Source: Thermoplasmatota archaeon (GTDB lineage Archaea > Thermoplasmatota > Thermoplasmata > RBG-16-68-12 > JAJISG01). From it: 20,357 nt of DNA. The translations under genes and the position numbers were made by a program. The notes below the pieces were generated by a model that was not told the DNA's origin, made no database searches, and worked only from the letters and a program-made list of their open reading frames with translations. Positions 1 to 7,720 of this stretch are shown here, piece after piece. The stretch spans positions 1 through 20,357 of the forward strand of contig JAJISG010000102.1 of the NCBI GenBank assembly GCA_022848835.1, in the 5' to 3' direction. Numbering within the stretch: the first letter of the stretch is position 1; the number at the start of each line of letters is the position of its first letter.

Positions 1-1
1 C

Positions 2-159
2 GCCGCGGTGAACGACCCCGCCGGCAGCGGGCCGTGCGGCGTAGCGATCGGTGACTTGGACGGCGACCAGGTGCCCGACCTGGCCGTGGCCAACGCCAAC
101 AGCGACAGCGTCTCCGTGCTGCTGGGCGTCGGCGACGGGACGTTTGCCGCCGAGCTGCC
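2..159 (+). CDS. FG-GAP/VCBS repeat protein fragment (both ends incomplete)
   Basis: The frame is open from the window edge and encodes a calcium-binding beta-propeller blade. The Asp-rich loop [14 protein letters not shown] is followed by [13 protein letters not shown], which is the FG-GAP/VCBS pattern found in secreted or surface proteins. The readable homology stops near base 159, where a different protein begins in another frame. A GTG at base 8 could be read as a start, but the repeat pattern already runs across it, so this is probably an internal segment. The GC-rich, GGC/GCC-heavy codons differ from the AGG/GAG-rich genes downstream. I think it is either part of a different molecule joined during assembly or the scar of a recombination. 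The domain call is secure; whether it belongs to this genome is doubtful. Confidence 0.6.
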
Positions 160-312
160 CCCTCGGGCTGCCGATTCCATCCTCGATGCCCCCACGCCAA
201 AGGATACTGTGAGGATGTCAAGCCTGCCCTCATCGAGAAAGAGGGTGGTCACTCCGTAGCCTGTCACATCTACGGTCCCGAGGGCGACCTGTGGGGGAGT
301 CGCGTTGAGTGA
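157..312 (+). pseudogene. oppD: C-terminal tail of oligopeptide/dipeptide ABC transporter ATPase (OppD/DppD type), 5' part missing
   Basis: In a frame different from the FG-GAP piece, bases from about 157 to the TGA at 310-312 encode [16 protein letters not shown] and then HSVACHIYG. This is the conserved C-terminal oligopeptide-transporter extension of the OppD/DppD ATPase. It has four cysteines spaced C-x5-C-x6-C-x17-C; clusters of this kind have been reported to hold an iron-sulfur cluster in Opp/Dpp ATPases. The nucleotide-binding domain that should precede it is absent. Its stop overlaps the TTG start of the downstream ATPase by 8 bases, the expected oppD-oppF coupling. I infer that the gene is intact in the organism and is cut here by a chimeric junction, so 'pseudogene' is used only for 'incomplete'. 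Confidence 0.75.
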
Positions 313-1792
313 TGTCCTCATATCGGTGAAGGGGTTGGTGAAGCACTTCCCCATCATGGGAGGCATCCTCAAGAGGCCGGTAGCATGGGTCAAGGCAGTT
401 GATGACATCTCCTTCTCGATTCGCAGGGGCGAAACTTTCGGCCTCGTTGGGGAGTCAGGCTGCGGGAAGACCACGACAGGACGCTGCCTTTTGAAACTAA
501 TAGACCTCACCGACGGATACATATATTACAACACGGCCCTGGGGGATGCCGAGCGCTTGGTGGAGCTTGCCCAAAGGGTCCACTCTCACGAGGACGGAGG
601 GTTGAAGAGAGTTCAGAGAGAGTTAACGCAACTCTCCAGGCGGTACGGTATAAGCGACAGCAACCCGTCAGACCCGGAACACCTCAGAGAGAGGGTCATG
701 GACCACTTTCACGAGGACATGAGGAGAATCGAGGAGCTGGAGAGAGAGGAGAGCGATGGAAAGGCCCCTGGAGAGTTGGTGCAGCTTAGGAAGAAGTATG
801 ACCTGTCAACCTTCCGCAAGAGGAGGATGCGAGAGCAGAGGAGGGAGATGCAGATCGTCTTCCAGGACCCAATATCCTCCCTCAACCCTCGCTTCCTCGT
901 GAAAGACATAGTGGCTGAGCCCCTGATCATCCACAGGCTGACTAAGGGACTTGAGAAGTTGGATCGCGTGAGGGCCCTCCTGGAGCAGGTGGGGCTCAAA
1001 CCGGAGCATCTTTTCAGGTTTCCCCATGAGTTTAGCGGGGGCCAGAGGCAGAGGATTGCCATAGCCAGAGCCCTGGCCCTCAATCCTCAGTTCCTCGTCC
1101 TAGACGAGCCCACCTCTGCCCTAGACGTCTCGGTGCAGGCACAGATTCTAAACCTCCTCAAGGGCTTACAGAGGGATCTAGGTTTCACCTACCTCTTCAT
1201 CTCCCACAACTTGAGCGTGATACGCCACATGGCTGACAGGATCGGCGTCATGTACGTTGGCAAGCTCGTGGAGGTGGCCTCCAGGAGGGAGCTCTTCGAG
1301 AATCCCCTGCATCCCTACACCGAGTCCCTGCTCGAGGTCATCCCTGTGCCGGATCCGGAGGCTAGGAAGGAACTGGTGGCGGTCAAGGGAGAGGTCCCAA
1401 GTCCTGCGGATCCGCCCCTGGGATGCAGATTCCACCCCCGATGCCCCAAGGCCTTCGAGGCCTGTGGGTGGGAGGGTCGGGACCTGATACAGTATGTGGA
1501 TACCGTGCTGAGATCGCAGAACCCGGAGGATCCCCTGGTCAAGGCCTTCGAGGATGCGGAGATAGAGGGTTTCCATGCGAGGATCGGGGTCGATGGTCCG
1601 GAGCAAGGCTTGGAAATCAGGGAAAGGCTGGACGCAATGGTCCAAAGGGAGAGGGGGGCAAAACCCCTCTTCAAGGCGATTAGGCAAACCAGGTTGGAGG
1701 AGGATGCCATAGTCGTCGAGTTCGAAGAGGTGGAGGAGCCCCAGTTGAAGGAGACGGAGGAGGACCACACCGTGGCCTGCCTTCTCTATTGA
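305..1792 (+). CDS. oppF: Oligopeptide/dipeptide ABC transporter ATP-binding protein, OppF/DppF type, with two large insertions
   Basis: This is one of the two cytoplasmic ATPases that power peptide import through an Opp/Dpp permease. Visible motifs: Walker A GESGCGKT (residues 49-56), Q-loop QIVFQDP (183-189), signature SGGQRQR (244-250), Walker B FLVLDEP (263-269), switch His301, and the C-terminal GCRFHPRCP extension (373-381). The TTG start gives [16 protein letters not shown] and overlaps the oppD stop. At 495 residues it is far longer than the usual 320-340. About 105 mostly charged residues (about 75-180) sit between the Walker A helix and the Q-loop. A second stretch of about 100 separates the third cysteine (C387) from the last (C491, in HTVAC), where the neighbouring OppD tail has only 17. 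The frame is continuous throughout, so these are insertions and not frameshifts. The permease and binding-protein genes lie outside the window. Confidence 0.9.
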   Translation: MSDVLISVKGLVKHFPIMGGILKRPVAWVKAVDDISFSIRRGETFGLVGESGCGKTTTGRCLLKLIDLTDGYIYYNTALGDAERLVELAQRVHSHEDGGLKRVQRELTQLSRRYGISDSNPSDPEHLRERVMDHFHEDMRRIEELEREESDGKAPGELVQLRKKYDLSTFRKRRMREQRREMQIVFQDPISSLNPRFLVKDIVAEPLIIHRLTKGLEKLDRVRALLEQVGLKPEHLFRFPHEFSGGQRQRIAIARALALNPQFLVLDEPTSALDVSVQAQILNLLKGLQRDLGFTYLFISHNLSVIRHMADRIGVMYVGKLVEVASRRELFENPLHPYTESLLEVIPVPDPEARKELVAVKGEVPSPADPPLGCRFHPRCPKAFEACGWEGRDLIQYVDTVLRSQNPEDPLVKAFEDAEIEGFHARIGVDGPEQGLEIRERLDAMVQRERGAKPLFKAIRQTRLEEDAIVVEFEEVEEPQLKETEEDHTVACLLY

Positions 1793-1822
1793 GGTGATAG
1801 GCTGGGCTGGAAGGGGTGGGTC

Positions 1823-2068
1823 ATGAAGGACTACGCCCGCTACTGGTACTTCATCCTAAGCATGGTCATCCTGATATTCGGAGTGTGGGAAGTACTCAGA
1901 GTCCAGCCAAACCCAGCAGCCCTGTCGACACTCCTCCTCTGGAGCCTGTTGCTCATCTCGGTGATCGCCTTAGAGACCATAGGATACATCGTTATCTGGA
2001 GGAGGGATAGCCCTGCTGGCAAGAGAATCATCGCCTTCTTCTCCTCAGTCCTCCGGCTCGAAGATTAG
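1823..2068 (+). CDS. Small two-helix membrane protein, unknown function
   Basis: This 81-residue protein is not recognised. It has two hydrophobic stretches, about residues 8-25 (YFILSMVILIFGVW) and 35-58 (LSTLLLWSLLLISVIALETI), followed by a basic tail (WRRDSPAGKR), so the C-terminus is probably cytoplasmic. The ATG was chosen because GGGGTGG lies a few bases upstream and no ATG, GTG or TTG precedes it in frame after the oppF stop. It starts 30 bases after oppF on the same strand and is probably cotranscribed. Codon use resembles its neighbours. A link to the transporter is only positional. It could be an uncharacterised accessory subunit or unrelated. Confidence 0.65.
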   Translation: MKDYARYWYFILSMVILIFGVWEVLRVQPNPAALSTLLLWSLLLISVIALETIGYIVIWRRDSPAGKRIIAFFSSVLRLED

Positions 2069-2213
2069 GTTCGGCTGGAGGCTGAACGTAGAAAGCGCGG
2101 GAGAAGTTGCGACAGGCAGGCTCCTTCCTGCCAGCCAGGCCAGGAAGGTGGGAGATAGAATTCTAGCGGTCATAAAGAACACCCAAGCCAGGCGGCCGTG
2201 ATGCTCGGATGGG
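2069..2213. other. Intergenic stretch between convergent genes, with a GC hairpin
   Basis: The 145 bases between the small membrane protein and the CBS protein, which converge here, show no coding pattern. A perfect six-base inverted repeat GGCAGG / CCTGCC (2115-2120 and 2127-2132, loop CTCCTT) could form a hairpin. No T-run follows it on either strand, so a terminator role is only a guess from position. Confidence 0.35.
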
Positions 2214-2741
2214 CTAGCCCTCGATGCACTCGGGGCAGGCCAGCTGGCCATTGTGGAGGGTCAGCTGGTCCGAGAACATGGAACAGACCTCGCAGTATCC
2301 GACCCCAGCGCCCTGGGCTGGAGTTGCCATCTCCGCCCTCTGCCTCGAAATCTCGATCAACGCCGGCCACACCTTGAATATGTCCTTCTCCGTGACGAGG
2401 CCCACCACGTTGCCCTCTTCCACGACCGCTAGACGCCTGATCTTCAGATCGGCCATGATCCTCGCCGCCTCCAGAACCTCTTGATAGGGGCCTACTGTCT
2501 TCACGGGCGAGCTCATCACCGACTTCACCTTGAGTTCTGAGGGCTTCACGTCCTCCGCCACGACCTTGTTGACTAGATCCGTCTCGGTGATGATGCCAGT
2601 GGGCTTCTCACCACTCACGACCAACAGGCTACCCACGTCCCGATCTCTCATCAGGTGTGCCGCTTCCCTGACCGTTGCTTCAGGACTGACGATGACCGGT
2701 TTCTTGGACATGATCTCGATGACCGGGATGGCCTGACTCAT
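2214..2741 (-). CDS. CBS-domain pair protein with C-terminal zinc ribbon
   Basis: Two CBS domains form a Bateman module, which in other proteins binds adenine nucleotides and senses energy state. CBS1 covers about residues 8-60 (IMSKKPVIVSPEATV and GIITETDLV) and CBS2 about 72-126 (VMSSPVKTVGPYQ and GLVTEKDIF). A short zinc ribbon follows, with C150-x2-C153 and C169-x2-C172. No enzyme domain is fused, so it is probably a regulator or a ligand-binding adaptor, but its partner is unknown. Length (175 residues) fits stand-alone archaeal CBS proteins. It is divergent from the AMMECR1-pyrC operon. A weak TATA-like TTAA (minus strand, near 2773-2780) lies about 35 bases upstream of the ATG. Confidence 0.88.
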   Translation of the reverse strand: MSQAIPVIEIMSKKPVIVSPEATVREAAHLMRDRDVGSLLVVSGEKPTGIITETDLVNKVVAEDVKPSELKVKSVMSSPVKTVGPYQEVLEAARIMADLKIRRLAVVEEGNVVGLVTEKDIFKVWPALIEISRQRAEMATPAQGAGVGYCEVCSMFSDQLTLHNGQLACPECIEG

Positions 2742-2823
2742 GGAAACACCGTGTTTGCATCACCCTTCCGTGAGTTAAGCTTTTCTGGAGTAGAAATGTT
2801 CAGGGGGATCCAAGGCGGGGAAT

Positions 2824-2831
2824 TCTTTAAG
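2824..2831 (+). promoter_or_regulatory. TATA-like box for the AMMECR1-pyrC operon
   Basis: TCTTTAAG is centred about 28 bases before the ATG at 2856, and no Shine-Dalgarno sequence precedes that ATG. The spacing predicts transcription starting at or within a few bases of the start codon. Confidence 0.55.
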
Positions 2832-2855
2832 GGCTCACGCCCTCACCGTGACGAG

Positions 2856-3476
2856 ATGTACAGCCAGACTGATGGTGAGACCGCCGTCCGACTGGCGCGG
2901 TGGTCCATGGAGGTCCATCTCCAGGAGGAGGAGACACCGAAGCCCCCGGTTCCGACAATCTTCTCCAGTAAGGGAGGGGCCTTTGTTACCATACAGAGGC
3001 ACCCGGGGATGGAGCTACGCGGTTGCATTGGGTATCCCGACGCCTCCTCCCCCCTAGAGGATGCCGTCGTCAGGGCCGCCATCATGAGTTGCCACGATCC
3101 TAGGTTTCCGCCCCTCTCCGTTGAGGATCTCGGCCACGTAGTAGTGGAGGTGAGCCTCCTCGAGCCCGCTGAACTGGTGGAGGTGTCGGAACCCCTGGGC
3201 TACGTGAGAGCCATCGTCGTGGGGCGGGACGGGATCATCGTCCGCAGTGGTGCTCAGAGTGGGCTCCTCCTCCCGCAGGTGCCCGTAGATGGGGGATGGG
3301 GTGTGGAGGAATTCCTCTCCCAGAGCTGCATGAAAGCTGGCCTCCTGCCCGATGCCTGGTTTGAGCCTACTGTGAGGATATACAGGTTCCAGGCGGAGGT
3401 CTTCACGGAGATGGAACCCAGAGGCCGGGTCATACGAAGGGAGCTGAACGCCGTCCATGATGGTCATAGAGGGTAG
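2856..3476 (+). CDS. AMMECR1-domain protein
   Basis: This 206-residue protein belongs to the AMMECR1 family, conserved in archaea, some bacteria and eukaryotes; its biochemical activity is not firmly known. The hallmark LRGCIGYP is at residues 54-61, followed by DPRFPPLS, a VEVSLL strand, and GLLLPQVPVDGGW, in the family order. The frame is open further upstream to a possible ATG at 2655, but that would run through the CBS gene on the other strand. ATG 2856 gives a normal N-terminus and lies 28 bases after a TATA-like box. The 3' end overlaps the pyrC start by 20 bases, so the two are probably translated from one mRNA. I see no functional link with pyrimidine synthesis beyond this arrangement. 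Confidence 0.9.
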   Translation: MYSQTDGETAVRLARWSMEVHLQEEETPKPPVPTIFSSKGGAFVTIQRHPGMELRGCIGYPDASSPLEDAVVRAAIMSCHDPRFPPLSVEDLGHVVVEVSLLEPAELVEVSEPLGYVRAIVVGRDGIIVRSGAQSGLLLPQVPVDGGWGVEEFLSQSCMKAGLLPDAWFEPTVRIYRFQAEVFTEMEPRGRVIRRELNAVHDGHRG

Positions 3477-4719
3477 AGCCTACTACGAGGGGGAGCTGCA
3501 GCACCTCTGCCTCGGGGTAGAGGGGGGAGTCATCAAGGAGATAGGGAAGACCCTCAAAGGGGACGAGAGACACGACTTCGGTGACATGATCCTCCTTCCC
3601 GGTGGAATCGATGTCCACGTACACTTCAGAGAACCAGGTCTCACTCACAAGGAGGACTTCCATACCGGTACAGAGAGCGCCGCTGTAGGTGGGATCACCT
3701 CGGTGCTGGACATGCCTAATACCCTTCCTCCCGGAGACACGGCAGATGCCCTGTTGAAGAAGAGGGAGAGGGTTTCCGGAAAGGCGAATGTCGATTTTGG
3801 GCTCTTTGCCGGCGTCCAGAGTTCGGGGGGGTTGAGGGACCTGGAGGGCTATTGCCACGCCTTCAAGGTGTACATGGCGGAGAGCTTCGGGCAGCCTGGA
3901 ATCCCCGCGGACGAACTTCCCCGGCTGTTACAGGCCCTCAAGGCGAGCGCCAGGAGGCTGACGGTTCACGCGGAGGATCCCGCTCGATTCAGGGCCGTGG
4001 AGGAGCATGGTCTTCGAGACCACTGGTCTGCAAGACCCGATCAGGCAGAGGAGGCAGCCATCAGGAGGCTTGCAGCCCGAGAGAATGGACAAGTTCACGT
4101 GGCCCACCTATCCTCACGCCTTGGCCTAGCAGCCCTGGAGGGAACCCGCCTCAGCTCCGAGGCGACGCCCATGCACCTTCTCCTTACCCTAGACGCTCCT
4201 CTAGGTGCACTGGGGAAAGTCAATCCGCCACTGAGGACGCGGGTGGACACTGAGGCGATATGGAGGGCCTTCTCATCGGGACGAATTGATGTGCTGGCAA
4301 GTGACCATGCCCCCCATACGCTAGAGGAGAAGGAGGAGTTTTCAACCGCACCTCCAGGAGCCCCCAACGTGGAGACCACCTACGCGTTGATGTTTCGGAT
4401 GGTGAAACGGGGCAAGCTGTCTTTGAAGACCCTGGTCAGCGCCCTGTGTTCGAGACCAGCGGAGCTCTTTGGGCTAGGGAGTAAGGGGGGAATCCGGGTG
4501 GGGGGGGATGCCGACATCGTTGTCTTCAATCCTAGAGAGGTCGTCAAGGTGAGGTCGGAGGACCTTCACTACAAGTGTGGCTGGACTCCCTTCGAGGGAT
4601 GGGAGGCGATCTTCCCGAAGGCCACCTTCCTTCGAGGCGTTCTTGTCGCGAGGGAGAGGGAGCTAGAACGCGCCAGGAAGGGGAGATGGCTTCCCTTCGG
4701 AGAACCACAAGTCCCCTGA
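3457..4719 (+). CDS. pyrC: Dihydroorotase (class I, metal-dependent amidohydrolase)
   Basis: It catalyses reversible cyclisation of N-carbamoyl-L-aspartate to dihydroorotate, the third step of pyrimidine synthesis, in the cytoplasm. Motifs: HVHFREPG (residues 54-61, metal ligands H54 and H56, substrate Arg58), K137 in AFKVYM (the expected carboxylated lysine bridging two zinc ions), H171 in HAED, H217 in AHLSS, NPPLR (256-260), and D283 in SDHAPH (catalytic Asp). All active-site residues are present. The 420-residue length is typical of this class. The start is ATGATG; the first gives a 20-base overlap with the AMMECR1 gene, and the second ATG is an equally good choice. An allantoinase is the main alternative in this superfamily, but the FREPG and NPPLR motifs favour dihydroorotase. 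Confidence 0.92.
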   Translation: MMVIEGRAYYEGELQHLCLGVEGGVIKEIGKTLKGDERHDFGDMILLPGGIDVHVHFREPGLTHKEDFHTGTESAAVGGITSVLDMPNTLPPGDTADALLKKRERVSGKANVDFGLFAGVQSSGGLRDLEGYCHAFKVYMAESFGQPGIPADELPRLLQALKASARRLTVHAEDPARFRAVEEHGLRDHWSARPDQAEEAAIRRLAARENGQVHVAHLSSRLGLAALEGTRLSSEATPMHLLLTLDAPLGALGKVNPPLRTRVDTEAIWRAFSSGRIDVLASDHAPHTLEEKEEFSTAPPGAPNVETTYALMFRMVKRGKLSLKTLVSALCSRPAELFGLGSKGGIRVGGDADIVVFNPREVVKVRSEDLHYKCGWTPFEGWEAIFPKATFLRGVLVARERELERARKGRWLPFGEPQVP

Positions 4720-4792
4720 GATCTCTAAGTCCATGGAGACCGCCCTCCAGGTGGAACAAGCGGGCGTCTCACCATCCGTAATCGCACGAGAA

Positions 4793-4800
4793 GGTTTAAG
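4793..4800 (+). promoter_or_regulatory. TATA-like box for dedA
   Basis: GGTTTAAG is centred about 30 bases before the ATG at 4827. There is no Shine-Dalgarno sequence before that ATG, which suggests a leaderless or very short-leader transcript starting inside the 107-base pyrC-dedA gap. Confidence 0.5.
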
Positions 4801-4826
4801 GAGACCAGTCTCAGTAGCCACGGGCG

Positions 4827-5462
4827 ATGTCCATATTCCTGCAGATAGCCGATTTCATGCGTGAACTCGTCGCGACATTCGGCTATCCTGGAATCTTCTT
4901 CGCCATGGTTATCGAGGGCATCCTGACCCCCATTCCCAGTCCCGTCTTCCTTCCCTTTGCCGGGCTTCTTGCGAGAGATGGTGTCATGATCCTACCACTG
5001 GTAATCCTCATCGGCACCGCCGGGGCCACGCTAGGTTCCCTAGGAGCCTACTCCATCGGCCTCTGGCTCGGCAGGCCCTTTCTCCTTAAGAGGGGGAAGC
5101 TCCTCGGCATAGGGGAGGACCAGCTGGACGTGGCGGACCGATGGTTCCAGAGATACGGGATCTGGGCCATCTTCTTGGGCAACGCGATGACAGGCATAAG
5201 GTCCATCATCTCCTTCCCGGCTGGGCTAACAAGAATGCCCCTCAAGGCCTTCATTCCGTTCACCTTCCTGGGTGCTCTGGTCTGGACCACCGTCCTGGTG
5301 ACATTGGGCTACTTCCTGGGAGAGGCTGTCTTTGCCTTGGCGGAGAGTATCGAGTCCTTCGATTATCTCATCCTAGGCGGCCTGGGTATCGGCCTCCTCT
5401 CTTTCTTCATCTACAGGAGATGGAAAAAGAGGAAGAGCTCTCGAGCCAGCTTGGATCCCTAG
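4827..5462 (+). CDS. DedA/VTT-family membrane protein
   Basis: This 211-residue polytopic inner-membrane protein belongs to the DedA (SNARE-associated/VTT) family. Bacterial members move lipid carriers such as undecaprenyl phosphate or phospholipids between leaflets. The family's acidic residue appears in VIEGILTPIPSP (E30), and the conserved Arg region appears as GIRSIISFPAG (residues 123-133, R125). Hydrophobic stretches lie near residues 18-48, 53-80, 110-135, 138-165 and 178-197, and the tail is basic (RRWKKRKSSR). By family knowledge it is a transporter or flippase; the archaeal substrate is unknown. It ends on the same CTAG that ends ABCE1 on the other strand. Confidence 0.88.
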   Translation: MSIFLQIADFMRELVATFGYPGIFFAMVIEGILTPIPSPVFLPFAGLLARDGVMILPLVILIGTAGATLGSLGAYSIGLWLGRPFLLKRGKLLGIGEDQLDVADRWFQRYGIWAIFLGNAMTGIRSIISFPAGLTRMPLKAFIPFTFLGALVWTTVLVTLGYFLGEAVFALAESIESFDYLILGGLGIGLLSFFIYRRWKKRKSSRASLDP

Positions 5463-7234
5463 GCCAGCGCGTAGTAGTACTCCCCAGCAGACTTCTGCTG
5501 GCGATCCAGTTTCGACCCGGGACTGTTTATCCGCGGCCTCTTCGAATCCAGATCCCTCCGGAATGTGACCCCCACATCCTTGAGGAAGAGGTTCATCCCA
5601 TCCCTCATGGAGAAGGGGCCGGAGCCATGACCCTCCCTCGCCGGTACCCCCGAAAAAACCATGAGAGAATCCGAGACCATGTCTATGAAATACACATCGT
5701 GATCCACGATGAGGGCGGTCTTCCCAGAACTCTCCATCGCCCTCCTTATGGCCCGGGCCGTCTGCATCCTCTGGTTGCTGTCCAGATAGGCCGAGGGCTC
5801 GTCTAGGAGATAGATGTCTGCCTCTCGACCCAGGCAGAGGGCTATGGAGACCCTCTGCTGCTCACCTCCGGAAAGGGAGTTCACCTCCTTCTCCATGATG
5901 GCCTCGAGTTCCAGAGGACTGGACAGCTCCGTCTTGAAATAGCTGGTCTCCACCGCCTTCCCCAGTCTTCCAAGGAGGAGTTCCCGAACGTTTCCCTCGT
6001 AGATCAGTTGGATGTATTGAGGCTTGTAGGAGACCGTCCCGCTGCTCTCCACATTGCCCTTGGTCGGCTTCAACTCCCCTGCCAAGACCCTCACGAACGT
6101 AGTCTTTCCCGTGGCATTAGGGCCGACGACTCCGACCACCTCCCCCTTCCCGATAGTGCCAGCCCCCGTCCCCAGGGTGAAGCCGTCCAGGTCCACCTCT
6201 ATGTCCGGAAAGAATAGGAGGGGTTCCGCCCTCCACTCCGGCCTGGGTGCGCGGGCCTCGAACTTGATCTGTCGCCTACGAAACCTGATGTTCTCCTCCT
6301 TCAGGTAGCCATCCAGGTAGACGTTGATGGCGGTCCTCACAGGCCTGGGCTGGGCCACGATTCCATAGGCCCCCTGCTCTCCGTAAAGGAGGTAGACCAT
6401 GTCCACGAGAAAATCCAAGACGGCAAGGTCGTGCTCTACTACCACCGTCGGCCTCTCCAGGGAGAGCTTGTGTATCACCCTAGCCACCCTGAGCCTCTGA
6501 TATATGTCCAGGTATGAGGAGGGCTCGTCGAAGAAGTAGGCATGGGCATCCTTCAGCAGGGTCGCAGCGATGGCGGTTCGCTGCAGCTCCCCACCCGAAA
6601 GGTTCTTCAAGTCATGGTGGAGGAAGCTTTTCAGCTCCAGCTCCTGGACTATGAGATCCAGCTGTCCCCTCTCGTCCACTCGCTTGAGGAGATCACCCAC
6701 CTCCCCCTTATGGAGCTGGGGTAGCCTGTCCACGTACTGGGGCTTGAGAGAGGTCCTCCATTCCTCGTCAGCAATGGGGCGCAGATAGTTGTACAGTTCC
6801 GTACCGGAGTATCGATCCAGCACCCTGTCCCAGGTGGGCTGCTCCTCATATTCACCGAGGTTGGGCACCAAGTGTCCTGAGAGGATATTGATCACCGTGG
6901 TCTTCCCGATGCCGTTAGGCCCCAGGAGGCCCATCACCTGACCCTGCCTGGGAACGGGAAGCCGGAACAGGCGGAAGCGGTTCATGCCGAAACGCTGAAC
7001 CATCTCTCCCTCCAGCTCGTCGGGAAGGCCTATGATCCTGATGGCGTCGAAGGGACACTTCTTGACGCAGATGCCGCAGGCTATGCAGGTCTCCTCAGAG
7101 ATGGCTGCCTTACCGGTCTCCTGGCTGAGCCAGATGACCTCGGTGCCCGTTCTCATAGGTGGACAGTAGCCCATACACTCGAGGTTGCACCTGTCCGGGT
7201 GGCATTTGTCCTCAAAAACAACGGCAATCTTCAC
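5459..7234 (-). CDS. abce1: Ribosome recycling ATPase ABCE1 (Rli1) with two 4Fe-4S clusters
   Basis: ABCE1 splits ribosomes into subunits after termination, working with aRF1 or Pelota. The N-terminal iron-sulfur domain has eight cysteines (C11, C16, C20, C24 and C50, C53, C56, C60, the last four in CIACGICVKKCP). NBD1: Walker A GPNGIGKT (105-112), LSGGE (212-216), FDEP (235-238). NBD2: GPNATGKT (371-378), LSGGE (454-458), LDEP (477-480). The gene is full length at 591 residues. The frame stays open to a GTG at 7276, but that codon lies upstream of a TATA-like box at 7259-7266. The GTG at 7234 lies about 28 bases downstream of that box and gives VKIAVVFEDKC, the usual family N-terminus, so it is taken as a leaderless start. 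Confidence 0.96.
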   Translation of the reverse strand: MKIAVVFEDKCHPDRCNLECMGYCPPMRTGTEVIWLSQETGKAAISEETCIACGICVKKCPFDAIRIIGLPDELEGEMVQRFGMNRFRLFRLPVPRQGQVMGLLGPNGIGKTTVINILSGHLVPNLGEYEEQPTWDRVLDRYSGTELYNYLRPIADEEWRTSLKPQYVDRLPQLHKGEVGDLLKRVDERGQLDLIVQELELKSFLHHDLKNLSGGELQRTAIAATLLKDAHAYFFDEPSSYLDIYQRLRVARVIHKLSLERPTVVVEHDLAVLDFLVDMVYLLYGEQGAYGIVAQPRPVRTAINVYLDGYLKEENIRFRRRQIKFEARAPRPEWRAEPLLFFPDIEVDLDGFTLGTGAGTIGKGEVVGVVGPNATGKTTFVRVLAGELKPTKGNVESSGTVSYKPQYIQLIYEGNVRELLLGRLGKAVETSYFKTELSSPLELEAIMEKEVNSLSGGEQQRVSIALCLGREADIYLLDEPSAYLDSNQRMQTARAIRRAMESSGKTALIVDHDVYFIDMVSDSLMVFSGVPAREGHGSGPFSMRDGMNLFLKDVGVTFRRDLDSKRPRINSPGSKLDRQQKSAGEYYYALA

Positions 7235-7258
7235 ATCTGCATCAAGGGTGGGGACCCT

Positions 7259-7266
7259 ATTTAAGG
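7259..7266 (-). promoter_or_regulatory. TATA-like box for ABCE1
   Basis: On the minus strand the sequence reads CTTAAATA, centred about 28 bases before the GTG at 7234. The distance places the transcript start on or beside that GTG and decides the start codon against the upstream GTG at 7276. Confidence 0.65.
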
Positions 7267-7324
7267 CTCCAGACACGCCTGCAACCGCGTTGAGAAACGG
7301 AGCGGCGAGGCGAGTGGGAGCAGG

Positions 7325-7333
7325 TTAATTATA
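7325..7333 (+). promoter_or_regulatory. TATA-like box for NAC
   Basis: TTAATTATA is centred about 35 bases before the NAC start codon at 7364. It lies back to back with the ABCE1 promoter in the 129-base divergent region, so the two genes have separate promoters here. Confidence 0.55.
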
Positions 7334-7363
7334 GGTAGAGAACAGATTACCCAGGCGGTACCT

Positions 7364-7720
7364 ATGTTGCCAGGCATACATGGAGGCAGGGCGGGCTCCC
7401 GACAGGCGAAGATGCTGATGAAGCAGTTGGGCTACAGGGAACTGGAGGATGTGGAAGAAGTCATCATCAGGACCGCTGACAAGGTGTACGTCATCAAGGC
7501 TCCGGGAGTGGCCGAGATGAACGTTCAAGGTCAGAAGATGTACCAGGTGGTGGGCCAGGCCGAGGTCGTAGAGAGAGAGGGAGCCGGACCCTCCATCCCA
7601 GAGGAGGATGTGAGGTTGGTGGCGGAGAGGGCTGGAGTGTCCTTGGAGGAGGCCCGGAAGGCCTTGGAGGAGTGTGAAGGCGAGCCGGCGGAAGCCATCA
7701 TCAAGCTGATGGAAGAATAA
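7364..7720 (+). CDS. nac: Nascent polypeptide-associated complex protein (archaeal NAC)
   Basis: Archaeal NAC forms a homodimer at the ribosomal exit tunnel and contacts emerging chains. Residues about 13-70 match the NAC domain (KQLGYRELEDVEEVIIRT, then QMYQVVG-like GQKMYQVVGQAEV), and residues about 79-117 match the C-terminal UBA domain (EEDVRLVAERAGVSLEEA with AIIKLMEE). The glycine/basic N-terminus MLPGIHGGRAGSRQAK is the expected ribosome-contact region. Length 118 is typical. It is divergent from ABCE1 and lies about 490 bases before the SRP RNA gene, so three partners of the translating ribosome cluster here. That clustering is an observation; co-regulation is not shown. Confidence 0.95.
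   Translation: MLPGIHGGRAGSRQAKMLMKQLGYRELEDVEEVIIRTADKVYVIKAPGVAEMNVQGQKMYQVVGQAEVVEREGAGPSIPEEDVRLVAERAGVSLEEARKALEECEGEPAEAIIKLMEE

Noticed and set aside
2655..2855. Extended N-terminus for the AMMECR1 protein
   Set aside because: The frame is open, but it lies opposite the CBS gene, does not resemble the family, and the promoter-like box lies inside it.
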